Below are positions 25,830 through 35,997 of a stretch of DNA of 64,000 nt, in pieces. The stretch is from JAJPHI01 sp035541875 (GTDB lineage Bacteria > Desulfobacterota > Binatia > Binatales > Binataceae). The notes beneath the pieces were generated by a model. That model did not search any database, had not been told where the DNA came from, and saw nothing but the letters and a program-made list of their open reading frames with translations. A program made the position numbers and the translations under genes. The DNA lies in the NCBI GenBank assembly GCA_035541875.1, contig DATKML010000023.1:1-64000 (forward strand), in the 5' to 3' direction. Within the stretch, counting starts at the first letter, position 1; each line of letters opens with the position of its first letter.

Positions 25830-27223
25830 CGACGCAAGCTTCCGTACTCGTGGTCGAGGATAATGACCTCGAGCGCCAGATAACCGCTGAAACTCTGCGC
25901 GAAGAAGGCTTCGCCGTCGAGGAGGCACCCAATGGCCGTCGCGCGATGGAGCTCTTACAGCTCAGCCGCTTCGACGTAGTCCTCACCGATCTCATGATGC
26001 CGGGGATGACCGGCGAGGAATTGCTGGTAAAGGTCAAGGAACGGTATCCCGCTGCGCAGGTCGTTATTCTGACCGCGCACGGCTCTATCGATAGCGCTGT
26101 CAAAGCGACCAAGGAAGGTGCCTTTAATTACCTCACCAAGCCAACGGATCGCGAGACGCTGGTGATTGCGGTTGCGCGCGCGGCCGAGCTCGCGATGGAA
26201 AAGCAGGAAAATTTTATCCTGCGGCGCGAGGTTGCGGGCAAGCTCCAGGTAGAAGGGATCATTGGACAAGACCCTGCGATTCTCGAGGTCATCCGGATCG
26301 TTCAGAAGGTCGCGCCATCAAATTCGACCGTGCTGATTCAGGGCGAGAGCGGCACCGGCAAAGAGGTTATCGCACGCGCGATTCATCGCCTGTCGCCCCG
26401 GGCGCAGCGTACCTTCGTTGCGATTAATTGTTCGGCAATTCCCGATACCCTGATCGAGAACGAGCTCTTCGGGCACGAGCGAGGCGCTTTCACTGGTGCG
26501 ACCGAACGCAAGATCGGCCTGATCGAAAGTGCCGATAAATCGACACTTTTTCTCGACGAAATTGGCGATCTCGGTATCGGATTGCAAGCCAAGCTCTTGC
26601 GCGTCCTGCAAGAGCGAGAGATTCGCCGGGTCGGCGGTAATGAATCGGTACGCGTCGATGTGCGCCTGGTGGCCGCATCGAATCGCAACCTTGCCGAAGA
26701 AGTAGCTGAAGAGCGCTTCCGCGAAGACCTCTACTATCGGCTCAACGTTGTGACGATCACCCTGCCCCCGCTACGCGAACGCCGCTCGGATGTTCCCTTG
26801 CTCGCCAACCACACGCTCGAACGCTTCGCTCATCTGTCGAATGGACGGGTGAGGGAGATTAGTCGCGAAGCGATGGAAGTGCTGCTGGACTACTCATGGC
26901 CCGGCAACGTGCGGCAACTCGAATCGGCGATCGAGCGAGCGATCCTGCTTTGCGAAGGCGATAAGATCTTGCCCCGCGATCTCCCGCAGGAAGTACTCAA
27001 GCGTCAGGCGCTCGGCAAGGCTGATCGAGGACGCGCCAGTGATCGTTTCGAGATTCCATCGGAAGGAATCAACTTCGAACACTTTGAGCGGGAACTCATC
27101 GTCCAGGCGATGGAGAAGAGTGATTGGGTTATCGCCAAGGCGGCGAAGCTCCTCGGGATGAGCTACCGGACCTTGCAATATCGCCTTGATAAATTCGGCC
27201 TCAGCAAGCCCGGAGCACAATAG
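25826..27223 (+). CDS. NtrC-family sigma-54 response regulator
   Basis: 465 residues. Receiver domain (1-120) with phospho-acceptor Asp55 in VVLTDLMMPG and Lys in LTKP. AAA+ sigma-54 domain (~145-380) with Walker A GESGTGKE, the sigma-54 contact loop GAFTGA, Walker B LFLDEIGD and the R-finger region. C-terminal Fis-type helix-turn-helix (AKAAKLLGMSYRTLQYRL). It activates promoters read by RpoN; targets are not evident nearby. Coupled to the kinase by a 4-base overlap. Confidence 0.96.
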   Translation: MTTQASVLVVEDNDLERQITAETLREEGFAVEEAPNGRRAMELLQLSRFDVVLTDLMMPGMTGEELLVKVKERYPAAQVVILTAHGSIDSAVKATKEGAFNYLTKPTDRETLVIAVARAAELAMEKQENFILRREVAGKLQVEGIIGQDPAILEVIRIVQKVAPSNSTVLIQGESGTGKEVIARAIHRLSPRAQRTFVAINCSAIPDTLIENELFGHERGAFTGATERKIGLIESADKSTLFLDEIGDLGIGLQAKLLRVLQEREIRRVGGNESVRVDVRLVAASNRNLAEEVAEERFREDLYYRLNVVTITLPPLRERRSDVPLLANHTLERFAHLSNGRVREISREAMEVLLDYSWPGNVRQLESAIERAILLCEGDKILPRDLPQEVLKRQALGKADRGRASDRFEIPSEGINFEHFERELIVQAMEKSDWVIAKAAKLLGMSYRTLQYRLDKFGLSKPGAQ

Positions 27224-27369
27224 ACGGCCGGAGCAAAGCCCTGAACCACCGGATCGTGGGGGGTTCGCGCCAAAAACTTCATCTTTCGGATGCGTCAAGG
27301 TGTACTTGAACAAAACGGGGCCAACGTAGAGTATTTGTGTCTGTAATCGATCCGCCCAGCGGAGGGGAT

Positions 27370-29586
27370 GTGTCCACGGTCGAATCGGAATTGACGGAGC
27401 GGTTGGCATCGATAAGCCCGGAAACGCCAACCGCGACAGGACAGCACGATTCATTCCTGCTTTCAGAGGCCGACCTTTATCTAAATCGTGAGCTGACATG
27501 GTTGAACTTTAACCGACGGGTGCTCACCGAGGCCGAAGATCCGCGGAACCCTTTGTTGGAGAGGGTCAAATTTCTAGCGATCAGCGCCTCCAATCTCGAC
27601 GAGTTCTTTATGAAGCGCATCGGCGGCCTCAAACAGCAGGCCGTGAGTGGCGTATCGGAGCTTACCCCGGACGGTCACAGTCCGCGATGGCAAATCGAGA
27701 AATGTTACGAAATCGTGCGGGCACAAGAGCGCCTGCAACAGGAGATTCTGCGCGGCCTCCGTCAGGAACTGGAGGCTTTCGACGTCAAGATCCTACATTA
27801 CGGCGAGCTCTCACCCAGCGAGCGAACGAGTCTGCGCCAGACGTACTCGGCCAATATCTTCCCACTGATTACACCGCTGGCGATCGATCCGGCTCATCCG
27901 TTTCCCTTCGTTTCAAATCTATCGTTGAACTTGCTGGTATCACTGCGGACTTCTCGCAGCGAGATTAACGACGGTAACAGCAATCCTGATGGACCTGAGC
28001 TATCGCTCTTTCGCGTAAAGGTACCGCTCGGAGCGGGCGTACCTCGCCTGATCAAGGTCCGGCAGAGCAATCATTTCGTCCCGTTAGAAGAGGTCGTCGC
28101 GCATAATCTCGACCTCCTTTTCCCGGACGCCGAAATCGCCGCGACCGAAGTCTTCCGCGTTACACGCAATGCCAATACAGAGCGCGACGAGGAAGAGGCC
28201 GATGATCTGCTCGCGATGATCGAGAGTGAACTGCGCGATCGTCGCGTCGCGCCTATCGTGCGGCTCGAAGTGATCGAGCAGTTCGATCAGTTGCGGCGCG
28301 GGATGCTCGCAGCGGAACTCGGTCTGGATGAGCACGCTGATGTCTTCGAGAATCATGGGTTGCTCGGCTTGCGCGATCTGATGGAGTTGGTGTCGATCAA
28401 CCTGCCAACCTTGCGCGACCCCGCGCATCATCCGGTAGATCACCCTCGCCTCCCCGAGAAGCGCAGCATTTTCCATATCATCCGCGATGCGGGCTCGATC
28501 CTGCTGATGCATCCGTATGAATCGTTCTCTACCTCGGTGGAGCGTTTTCTGCGCGAGGCCAGCACCGATCCGAAGGTTCGCGCGATCAAGATGACGCTGT
28601 ATCGGACCTCGCATGATGCGAGTCTGCTCGAATACCTGATAGAGGCCGCACGCAACGGCAAGCAGGTCGCTGTCGTCGTTGAGCTGAAAGCGCGTTTCGA
28701 CGAAGAAGCCAACATTCGGTTCGCAAACCGCCTCGAGGAAGCTGGTATTCACGTCACTTACGGCGTGATTGGTCTCAAGACCCATTGCAAGGTGATTCTC
28801 GTAGTCCGCCAGGATTACAACGGACTGCGCCGTTATGCCCATATCGGAACGGGCAACTATCATCCGGGGACTGCGCGCCTCTATTGCGACTTCGGCCTGC
28901 TGACTGCGGATTCGCAAATCGGTGCCGATCTAACCGAACTGCTCAATTATCTTACGACTGGTTACCGGCCGGAACGTAACTATCGGAAGCTGCTCGTAGC
29001 CCCCACCTTCATGAAGCGCGCGCTGATCGAGCGGATCGAGCGCGAGATCGAGATCAAGCGCACCAACCCAGACGCCGATGCGCTAATTCGCTTCAAGATG
29101 AACGCGCTCGAAGACGTCGACGTGGTTCGCGCGCTGTATCGCGCGTCGCAGGCAGGTGTGAAGATCGACCTAATAGTGCGCGATACTTGCCGCCTGCGCC
29201 CAGGCCTCGAAGGTCTATCCGATAAGGTACGAGTAGTAAGTATCGTCGGGCGTTTTCTGGAACACGGCCGGATCTACTATTTCCGTAACGGGGGCAACGA
29301 AGAGTATTTTATCGGCTCCGCCGATGCGATGACGCGTAATCTGGAAAGCCGGGTTGAGGTGCTCGCTCCGGTGGAAGATTCTGTGTTGCGTCGCGACCTC
29401 GACGCTGTCTTCGATGTGCAATCACAACCGAATCGTTGCCGGTGGGTAATGAATGCCGACGGCACCTATACACACGACTCTTCCTCGATGAGTTGTCAGC
29501 AAGCTCTGAGCGATCGCGTCGAACGCCTGCGACAGCATCGTCGGCGCAAGCGACGCGGTTTCGCTCGCCGCAATATGCGCGGCTGA
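27370..29586 (+). CDS. ppk1: Polyphosphate kinase 1
   Basis: 738 residues, full length. It synthesises inorganic polyphosphate reversibly from ATP. N domain: YLNRELTWLNFNRRVL, SNLDEFFMKRIGGLKQQ; head domain; then the two phospholipase-D-like C domains with IGLKTHCKVILVVRQD (expected autophosphorylated His) and YAHIGTGNYHPGTARLYCDFGLLT, followed by YFIGSADAMTRNLESRVEVLAPV. GTG 27370, with GGAGGGG five bases upstream, is a better start than GTG 27337. It follows the NtrC-type regulator by 146 bases and may be separately transcribed. Confidence 0.96.
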   Translation: MSTVESELTERLASISPETPTATGQHDSFLLSEADLYLNRELTWLNFNRRVLTEAEDPRNPLLERVKFLAISASNLDEFFMKRIGGLKQQAVSGVSELTPDGHSPRWQIEKCYEIVRAQERLQQEILRGLRQELEAFDVKILHYGELSPSERTSLRQTYSANIFPLITPLAIDPAHPFPFVSNLSLNLLVSLRTSRSEINDGNSNPDGPELSLFRVKVPLGAGVPRLIKVRQSNHFVPLEEVVAHNLDLLFPDAEIAATEVFRVTRNANTERDEEEADDLLAMIESELRDRRVAPIVRLEVIEQFDQLRRGMLAAELGLDEHADVFENHGLLGLRDLMELVSINLPTLRDPAHHPVDHPRLPEKRSIFHIIRDAGSILLMHPYESFSTSVERFLREASTDPKVRAIKMTLYRTSHDASLLEYLIEAARNGKQVAVVVELKARFDEEANIRFANRLEEAGIHVTYGVIGLKTHCKVILVVRQDYNGLRRYAHIGTGNYHPGTARLYCDFGLLTADSQIGADLTELLNYLTTGYRPERNYRKLLVAPTFMKRALIERIEREIEIKRTNPDADALIRFKMNALEDVDVVRALYRASQAGVKIDLIVRDTCRLRPGLEGLSDKVRVVSIVGRFLEHGRIYYFRNGGNEEYFIGSADAMTRNLESRVEVLAPVEDSVLRRDLDAVFDVQSQPNRCRWVMNADGTYTHDSSSMSCQQALSDRVERLRQHRRRKRRGFARRNMRG

Positions 29587-29790
29587 TTTCGGCTGCTCAG
29601 TAGTCCTGCGCCGTCGCTCCTTCCCGTCGGTGATTCCTCCGCTTTGTCCAATCTGAGTCTCGCTTCGGTATAGCCGTCGCAGCTGCGCTATGCCATCGAG
29701 CGCGCGCGAAGCTCCATCAAAGAAAAGCGCTGTCCTATCTGTGGCATCAACTTATGCTGGATTCATTAGTTCAGCATGGAGGTAACAAAG

Positions 29791-30087
29791 ATGGGGGCGA
29801 GCAAACGACTGATATTTCTGGCGGCTGCACCATTCATCTTTTCGGCGGGTTTCGCGATGGCGCAGACTATGGGCGAATACGGTGGCGTAACGGCTCACGC
29901 CGCTGGAGCCGGCGCATCCGCATCGACGATGCGTCCGCCTGAGGTTCACGTAAACCCGGTCGCTGCGAGCGGATCTGCAAAAACCTATGAAGTGAGCGGT
30001 CAGGTCCGCGAAGATGACTCCTCGGCCAGTACGAAGGAAAAGGACGACCAGTCGGCCAAGGGCGACGATTGGGAAGAGGTCAAATAA
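29791..30087 (+). CDS. Small secreted hypothetical protein
   Basis: 98 residues. A clear signal peptide (KRLIFLAAAPFIFSAGFAMAQ) precedes a low-complexity Ala/Gly/Ser stretch and an acidic, Lys/Asp/Ser-rich tail ending GDDWEEVK. GGAGG eight bases before ATG 29791 decides the start; the ATG at 29776 overlaps that site. No known domain. Convergent with the hydrolase gene, 21 bases apart. Confidence 0.65.
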   Translation: MGASKRLIFLAAAPFIFSAGFAMAQTMGEYGGVTAHAAGAGASASTMRPPEVHVNPVAASGSAKTYEVSGQVREDDSSASTKEKDDQSAKGDDWEEVK

Positions 30088-30108
30088 TCACGATCAATTA
30101 CTGCCATC

Positions 30109-30981
30109 CTAAAGGATTCGTCCGCTGATGGATCGTGGATCACGCGCTGCCCATCGACCGGTTTCCAACTGATGGAGGAAGTCGTCGATCGAGTCGCTGT
30201 ACAGCATCGGTTCTTCCAGATTAAGCGCGTGACCAGTGCGCGGCAGGATAACGAGGGCCGCCGATGGTATCGTGCGCTTCATTAGTAATGATCCTTCGAT
30301 GCAGGGATCGTCCTCATCCCCCGCCATCACCAAGGTCGGTACGGTAAGCTTTTTCATTTCATCAACGAGGTCGAAAAGCGAAGGCCGCATTTTCTGCACC
30401 CCGCGCAATGTATTTGCAGAGCCTCGGGGCGAGTGCTCCGCGAGCATCCGTCGAAACTCCTCCCATCCACGCGGATCTTTGTTTTGCAATTGCACGCGGG
30501 TCGGCCCAGTGGCATAGCCCTCGGCGCACTCCACCATGCTTAGCGTTTCGAAACGATGCGCCGCAGCCTCTGCTTCGGCCTGAAACTGGGCGCGCTTGCC
30601 CGGCTCGGCCCCGTAACCACATCCACCGATAATCAGCGAGAAGGCGCGTTCCGGATACCGGAGTCCGAAATGCAGCGTCGCAAATCCACCCATTGAGATT
30701 CCTGCAACGTGAGCTCGATCAATCGAGAGACCGTCGAGCACAGCCCGGATATCATCGCAGGCTCGAGCCTGTGAGTAACGACTAGGATCGTCAGGTACGT
30801 CCGAAGGTGGATAACCTCGAGCATTGAAAGCGACACATCGGTAACGCCGCGAAAAGTAGCGCATTTGTGCTTCGTAGCTACGGTAATCCCCGGCAAACTC
30901 GTGCACGAAGACCAATGCTCGTCCGGAGCCGGCCTCTTCGTAATAAAGTCGAACGCCGTCGTCGGTGACGATGTAGGCCAT
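30109..30981 (-). CDS. Alpha/beta hydrolase
   Basis: 290 residues, one alpha/beta-hydrolase domain. Oxyanion region LVFVHEFAGDYRSYEAQ (HE in place of the common HG), nucleophile elbow GISMGGF (Ser), acid AGDEDDPC (Asp) and histidine RTGHALNLEEP form the expected triad. The substrate cannot be told; similar proteins are esterases or C-C hydrolases. It is divergent from the RRM gene. Confidence 0.9.
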   Translation of the reverse strand: MAYIVTDDGVRLYYEEAGSGRALVFVHEFAGDYRSYEAQMRYFSRRYRCVAFNARGYPPSDVPDDPSRYSQARACDDIRAVLDGLSIDRAHVAGISMGGFATLHFGLRYPERAFSLIIGGCGYGAEPGKRAQFQAEAEAAAHRFETLSMVECAEGYATGPTRVQLQNKDPRGWEEFRRMLAEHSPRGSANTLRGVQKMRPSLFDLVDEMKKLTVPTLVMAGDEDDPCIEGSLLMKRTIPSAALVILPRTGHALNLEEPMLYSDSIDDFLHQLETGRWAARDPRSISGRIL

Positions 30982-31179
30982 CGCGAGTCTCCTGGTCCCA
31001 ACCTGAAGGCTAGACTGTCGTTGTACGGTCTCTTAGGGCACTGGGAATTTTCCTAGGATAGACATTTCAGCACCGCAGGAATAGAAATCAACCGTAGACT
31101 CGCCCGGAGCTCTTTCCCGTAAGCCCACCTGGGGTTTTTCTGGTTGTTGCTTCCAGGCTGAAACGCAAGGAGGGCGTTG

Positions 31180-31560
31180 ATGCCCACGAAGTTGTATGTA
31201 GGCAATCTGGCCTATTCGGTTACTAACGAGGACTTGGAGGCGCTTTTTTCGCAAGCCGGAAAAGTCGACAGCGCGTCCGTCGTAACGGACAAATTCTCGG
31301 GACAGTCCCGAGGCTTTGGATTCGTCGAGATGGCGGACTCGAACGAAGCAGCGAAGGCGATCGAGGAGTTCAACGAAACCGAACTCAAGGGTCGGGCGAT
31401 TCGCGTGAACGAAGCGCGCCCCCGTGAAGGCGGTGGTGGCTTCGGCGGCGGCCGTGGTCCCGGAGGCGGCGGTCGCGGTCCCGGAGGCGGTGGTGGCCGT
31501 GGCGGTCGTGGCCGCGACGGCGGCGGCTTCGGTGGCGGCGGCGGCAATCGTCGCTGGTAA
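31180..31560 (+). CDS. Glycine-rich RRM RNA-binding protein
   Basis: 126 residues. One RRM (1-80) with RNP2 LYVGNL and RNP1 RGFGFVEM, then a Gly/Arg-rich tail (from residue ~85) ending GGNRRW. This is the usual arrangement of bacterial cold-induced RNA-binding proteins. ATG 31180 has AAGGAGGG six bases upstream. About 200 bases of leader separate it from the divergent hydrolase. A strong terminator follows the stop. Confidence 0.95.
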   Translation: MPTKLYVGNLAYSVTNEDLEALFSQAGKVDSASVVTDKFSGQSRGFGFVEMADSNEAAKAIEEFNETELKGRAIRVNEARPREGGGGFGGGRGPGGGGRGPGGGGGRGGRGRDGGGFGGGGGNRRW

Positions 31561-31571
31561 GCTGAATGCTT

Positions 31572-31607
31572 AACGGGCGGACATTGAGTCCGCCCGTTTC
31601 ATTTCTG
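31572..31607 (+). terminator. Rho-independent terminator after the RRM gene
   Basis: AACGGGCGGAC (31572-31582) and GTCCGCCCGTT (31588-31598) form a perfect 11-bp stem with a 5-base loop ATTGA. It is followed by a T-rich run, TTTCATTTCT, 11 bases after the stop codon. Confidence 0.9.
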
Positions 31608-31737
31608 TCGTGCGGACATCTTAACCCGACGACAACGATGCTGCTGCGATTTAATTTGTCGGTCATTATTCCGCTTTGCTATATCTCCGTTTTCAACGGC
31701 TGTTATCGCCCAAGAGACAGACCAGGAGCGTGCAATA

Positions 31738-32652
31738 GTGCTGACCGATGCCGAACAGAGAGAACACCTCGAACTAAGTGCCACCCATGCCGGACTGACC
31801 CTGCCTGAACTCGTCCTGCCCGAATCGCGTCAGATGATCATCCATCGGATGCGTTTCCATTACCTCGATTGGGGTGTGCAGGGTAAGCCGCCGATTGTTT
31901 TTCTGCATGGCGGTGGCCTGAACGCTCACACTTGGGACATGGTGTGCCTGATGCTGCGTCCCGAGTATCACTGCTACGCCCTCGATCAACGCGGGCACGG
32001 CGACAGTGAATGGGAGCCCACTTCAGACTATAGCCACGACAGCCAGGTCATGGACGTGGCCGGTTTCATCGACAATCTCGGACTGCACAAACCGCTGCTG
32101 ATTGGCCATTCAATGGGCGGCTTCGCTGCGATCGGATACGCGATCGCCTACGCTGCCAAGCTCTCCGGACTCGTCCTCGTCGATGTCGGCCCTGAACTGA
32201 GTATGGATGGCGCCAAGCGAATCCGCGATTTTATCGCTCAGGATCGCGTGCTCGACTCCGTCGAGGCGTTTGTCGAGCGGGCGATGGCCTTCAATCCGCG
32301 CCGCAATCCGACGCTGTTGCGGCGCAGCCTCCTTCACAATCTTCGCAAGCTGCCTGATGGCAAATACACCTGGAAGCACGATCCGAACAGGATGTCGCCG
32401 AATTTTGCTGCCGAGCGGGTCGAGCGAGCCAAGCAGATCAAGCGCGATATCCATCGCATCTCCTGCCCTACTTTGATCATGCGCGGTGATCGCAGCGATG
32501 TCTTCACCGACAATAATGCCACGACTTTTGCGGAATCGTTGCCGCACGGCCGCTGGGTGAAGATCCCGAACGCGGGCCACACCATCCAGGGCGATAATCC
32601 TGCCGGACTCCTCGGCGCCCTGCGCCCGTTCATGAAGGAGATAGGGTACTAA
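31738..32652 (+). CDS. Alpha/beta hydrolase
   Basis: 304 residues. IVFLHGGGLNAHTWD (HGG oxyanion motif), ALDQRGHGDSEW, nucleophile GHSMGGFAA, acid residue region RGDRSDVF and NAGHTIQGDNP (His) give a complete hydrolase triad. The start is GTG 31738 with GGAG nine bases upstream. It lies tail-to-tail, 12 bases from the CoA-transferase gene. Substrate unknown. Confidence 0.9.
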   Translation: MLTDAEQREHLELSATHAGLTLPELVLPESRQMIIHRMRFHYLDWGVQGKPPIVFLHGGGLNAHTWDMVCLMLRPEYHCYALDQRGHGDSEWEPTSDYSHDSQVMDVAGFIDNLGLHKPLLIGHSMGGFAAIGYAIAYAAKLSGLVLVDVGPELSMDGAKRIRDFIAQDRVLDSVEAFVERAMAFNPRRNPTLLRRSLLHNLRKLPDGKYTWKHDPNRMSPNFAAERVERAKQIKRDIHRISCPTLIMRGDRSDVFTDNNATTFAESLPHGRWVKIPNAGHTIQGDNPAGLLGALRPFMKEIGY

Positions 32653-32664
32653 CGATAACCCGAT

Positions 32665-33891
32665 CTAGCGCATCGCGTTGGCTAGGATTCCGCGCCGCTC
32701 CAAATCGGCCACACGATCGTTGGTGTAACCCAGCACTTGGGTGAGGACTTGTCGATTGTGTTGGCCGAGCGTCGGCGCCTCCAGGTCGAGCGGCTTGGGA
32801 TAATCCGAAAAGCGCAGCGAGAATCCCGGCACTTCGAACTCACCGAGCAGCTTATCGTGCACGGTACGTATCGTACCGCGTTGCCGCAGATGCGGATGGT
32901 TCACCGCCTCCGCCACCGAAAGGATCGGCGCGTGCGGTACACGATATTCCTTCAACGCTGCCAGTGACGCATCGTCGCTAGGCGCGCTTTGGAACCATCC
33001 CTCGATTACCGCAACGAGTTCCTTCAGATTCGCAACTCTATCGGCGTTCGTCTTGAAGCGCGGATCCTGCGCCAGCTCGGGCTGACCCATCGCGCTGCAC
33101 AGTGCCGCAAAATGATGGTCGAGCGGCGCAATTATGAAAACGTAGCGGTCTTTGGCCTTGAAAATTCCGGCCGGCGTCGCGTACCAGGAATGCATCCCTG
33201 AGCGTGTCGGACTGACGGCCCCCTTGCTCAAACTATGCGTTTCGACACCACACTCGTGGTAATGGAAATAGGTGTCGAGCAGCGAGATATCTAGATGCTG
33301 CCCGCGGCCCGTGCGACTACGTCCGAGCAGCGCGGCGCAGATCGCGCCCATCGCATGGACCCCGGTACTTACGTCACCAAAGGCGATCATCGGAATATAC
33401 GGCGAACCGTTGGGCTCACCACACATCGAGACGATTCCCGCGTAGGATGCACCGAGATAATCAAAGCCGGGGGCATCCGCCAGCGGTCCCGTTTGTCCGA
33501 ACGCCGAGATTGAGCACATCACGATGCCCGGATTGATCGCCTTCACGACGTCGTAGCCAAGCCCCAAGCGTCCGATCACGCCGGGCGCAAAGTTCTCGAC
33601 CATCACATCGGCTTGAGCAATAAGTTCCTTGGCGATCTGGAGCCCTTCCGGCTTCTTCAGATCGACACAAATATCGCGCTTGCCGCGGTTGTGCTGAACG
33701 AAATAGCCGCTTCGGCCATTCAGTTGGAACGGTCCCGTACGCGATGGATCACCCCCGGGTGCCATCTCCACCTTGATAACGTCGGCGCCCATCTCCGCCA
33801 TCATCAGGGTGCAGGTCGGCCCCGCCACTATTTGGGTGAAATCGACTACTTTAAAACCGTCGAGAACATGACTCGGAATCGAATCGGCCAT
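32665..33891 (-). CDS. Family III CoA-transferase (CaiB/BaiF)
   Basis: 408 residues. N-terminal VVDFTQIVAGPTCTLMMAEMGADVIKVE, NRGKRDICVDLKKPEG, NFAPGVIGRLGLGYD and CSISAFGQTGPLA are family signatures. The catalytic Asp is expected in FGDVSTGVHAMGA. C-terminal LGQHNRQVLTQVLGY. It moves CoA between carboxylic acids. GGGAGG lies six bases before ATG 33891 (a GTG at 33894 precedes it). The SDR gene upstream on the same strand suggests co-expression. Confidence 0.95.
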   Translation of the reverse strand: MADSIPSHVLDGFKVVDFTQIVAGPTCTLMMAEMGADVIKVEMAPGGDPSRTGPFQLNGRSGYFVQHNRGKRDICVDLKKPEGLQIAKELIAQADVMVENFAPGVIGRLGLGYDVVKAINPGIVMCSISAFGQTGPLADAPGFDYLGASYAGIVSMCGEPNGSPYIPMIAFGDVSTGVHAMGAICAALLGRSRTGRGQHLDISLLDTYFHYHECGVETHSLSKGAVSPTRSGMHSWYATPAGIFKAKDRYVFIIAPLDHHFAALCSAMGQPELAQDPRFKTNADRVANLKELVAVIEGWFQSAPSDDASLAALKEYRVPHAPILSVAEAVNHPHLRQRGTIRTVHDKLLGEFEVPGFSLRFSDYPKPLDLEAPTLGQHNRQVLTQVLGYTNDRVADLERRGILANAMR

Positions 33892-33969
33892 CACAGACCT
33901 CCCACGGTATCGGCGCTCGTCTCAAGCTCCATAGCACCGAAGCCGTGAAAGGTCCAAGGAGCGCATGTG

Positions 33970-34749
33970 TCAGGCGTTGCGGATCGTTAACCCGCCGTCC
34001 ACAGGGATAGTCGCTCCCGTGATATAGGAGGCCGCCGGGAGACATAAGCTGAAAGTTATATGTGCTACTTCTTCAGGATAGCCGTAGCGCTTCATCGCGC
34101 TGCGCCGCTTCGCGAAGATCTCTTTGTGTGTTTCCGGAATCGAATCCGTAAGTCCGGTACGTATCGGACCCGGACATATGCAGTTTACCGTAATCCCTTC
34201 AGGGCCCAGATCGACAGCGAGTCCGCGGGTCAATCCGATCACCCCCGTCTTGGCCGCGACGTACGGAGTATCGCCCGGAGTCGCGCCAAGCCCCTCGGTC
34301 GAGGCGATATTGACGATCCGCGCCGCATCAGACTTGCGCAGGTATGGCAGTGCCGCACGCACCATCACCTGCTGCGAAGTAAGGAGACCAGCCAGCGCAC
34401 GGGTCCAGACCTTGTCGTAGCCGTCGTCATCGAGACGCTTGAAAGCGGCGAACCCCGCGTTATTGATCAGGATGTCCAGGCGTCCGAACCGTGCGAACAC
34501 TTCATCGACGACCCGCTTGATCTCGCCCGAATCCAACACGTCGAGCTTCCAGCCCTGGACCTGCCTGCCCTCGGCCTTGATTTCATCGACTACGTGAGCG
34601 AGTCCTGCCTCGTTGATATCGGTAACCGCAACGCTCGCGCCCTCTTGTGCAAACAGATGTGCCGTCGCACGCCCCATCCCGCTGGCCGCGCCCGTGACTA
34701 AGGCAACTCGTCCTTTGACTGAACGATCAAGCTTCCTGATCGGCTCCAT
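33970..34749 (-). CDS. SDR-family oxidoreductase
   Basis: 259 residues, classical short-chain dehydrogenase. TGAASGMG nucleotide-binding motif, LDVLD, NNAGFAA, and catalytic Ser (NIASTEG) - Tyr/Lys (YVAAKTG, YxxxK); GPIRTGL; C-terminal GATIPVDGGL. The substrate is probably a 3-hydroxyacyl-CoA or alcohol, judged by the adjacent CoA-transferase. 78 bases separate the two genes. Confidence 0.94.
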   Translation of the reverse strand: MEPIRKLDRSVKGRVALVTGAASGMGRATAHLFAQEGASVAVTDINEAGLAHVVDEIKAEGRQVQGWKLDVLDSGEIKRVVDEVFARFGRLDILINNAGFAAFKRLDDDGYDKVWTRALAGLLTSQQVMVRAALPYLRKSDAARIVNIASTEGLGATPGDTPYVAAKTGVIGLTRGLAVDLGPEGITVNCICPGPIRTGLTDSIPETHKEIFAKRRSAMKRYGYPEEVAHITFSLCLPAASYITGATIPVDGGLTIRNA

Positions 34750-34808
34750 AACACTCCCCTGCGCCGATCCTTAATTCTTTTCGGTTTCGACGGCGCAGCA
34801 AGCGAACT

Positions 34809-35997
34809 CTAGCAGAAGCGACCCTCAATCCAACGATCGCGCCGCTCCACCGCGATTCGCATCGGGCTCGGTAGCGATGCCTGCGCAGCCTCTTCGTGCT
34901 GATGCGACTCAGCCGGTCGTGTCGCCGGTCCGGCTATCGGAAGCATGAGGCCAAACGTTGTCGCACCGGCATCGCCACAGAGAAGTGCAAGATCTCCTTC
35001 ATGCGCCGTCACGATCTCGCGAGAGAGCGCGAGGCTAAGTCGCTGTCCCGCCGTATGATGCTCCGGGTCGGCGTCGCTGAACTCTTCAAATATACTGCCC
35101 TTCAATTCATTCGCGATTCCGGGGCCCTGATCGCTGATCGTTACCTGCAGATGCTCCTCGCCCCTTGCCCTTGCCACTGCCCTCGAACCTTGCCGCCTTC
35201 CGGGCTAAAGCGTAGGGCGTTGTCGAGTAGCGCATCCACGGCGGCGCGAATCTCTTCACTGTCGAAGATCGCAGGTGCCGTCTCGGGCATCGTCGCCTCG
35301 ATAGTAATCTTTCGCTCCTCAGCAGCCTCCGCGCAGGCAGCGATAGCGTCGCGAACAATAACGTATAGATCACTTGCTTGAAAGTTAAAGCTCCAGGCCC
35401 CACATTTCATCGCACTCAAGCGAATACCCTTGTCGAGCAAGCGATAGAGTCGTTCCGCATGTTTGCGCATCATCATCAGCCAGCGATTATGCTCCTCCGG
35501 ATCCATCGGACCTTCCTCGAGCAGCATCTCGATCACCGGGATAATATTATTCAATGGCGTCCGCGTTTCGTGATTCAGTAAGGTAAGGATCCCGGTCTTC
35601 AGCTTATCTACTTCTTCCAGATAAGAGAGCTTGAGATAAACTTTGACCTTGGCAAGCAGTTCCTCTTCTCGAAGGGCTTGGTGATGTAATCGTCGGCGCC
35701 TGCCTCATACCCCTCGATTCGTTCCGACACCATCGCTTTGGCCGAAACCATGATGATCTTGCTGTGCCGCAAGATCGGCGTCGCTCGCATCTTCCGGCAG
35801 GTCTCGTAGCCATTCATGCCCGGCATCATGATGTCCAGCAGAATCAGTTCGGGCCGAAATTCTATTCCTTTGCTGATGGCCTCTTCGCCGCTCCCGGCCG
35901 TTTCAAGGCTGAAGTGATCGCAGAGTATCTCTTCGAGAATCGCGACATTGGTAGGATTATCATCCACATCCACGATCAGTATTCGACGCTTGCTCAT
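34809..35997 (-). pseudogene. Receiver-histidine kinase hybrid with two frameshifts
   Basis: Read with two +1 corrections, this is one gene. The receiver domain (MSKRRILIVDVDDN..., Asp in LLDIMMPG, KP at ITKPFE) runs to about 35667. There the frame must shift to continue EELLAKVKVYLKLSYLEE into a HisKA-like region with LLNHETRTPLNN (His), then N box LLDNALRFSPEGGKVR. At about 35180 it must shift again to continue ARARGEEHLQVTISDQGPGI (G1 box) to the stop at 34809. Both repairs equal one missing base beside a short run (AA, GGG). It overlaps the preceding kinase gene by ATGA. Confidence 0.8.

Noticed and set aside
31212..31547. Proline-rich minus frame opposite the RRM gene
   Set aside because: It is the antisense of the Gly/Arg-rich tail; the RRM protein explains the DNA.
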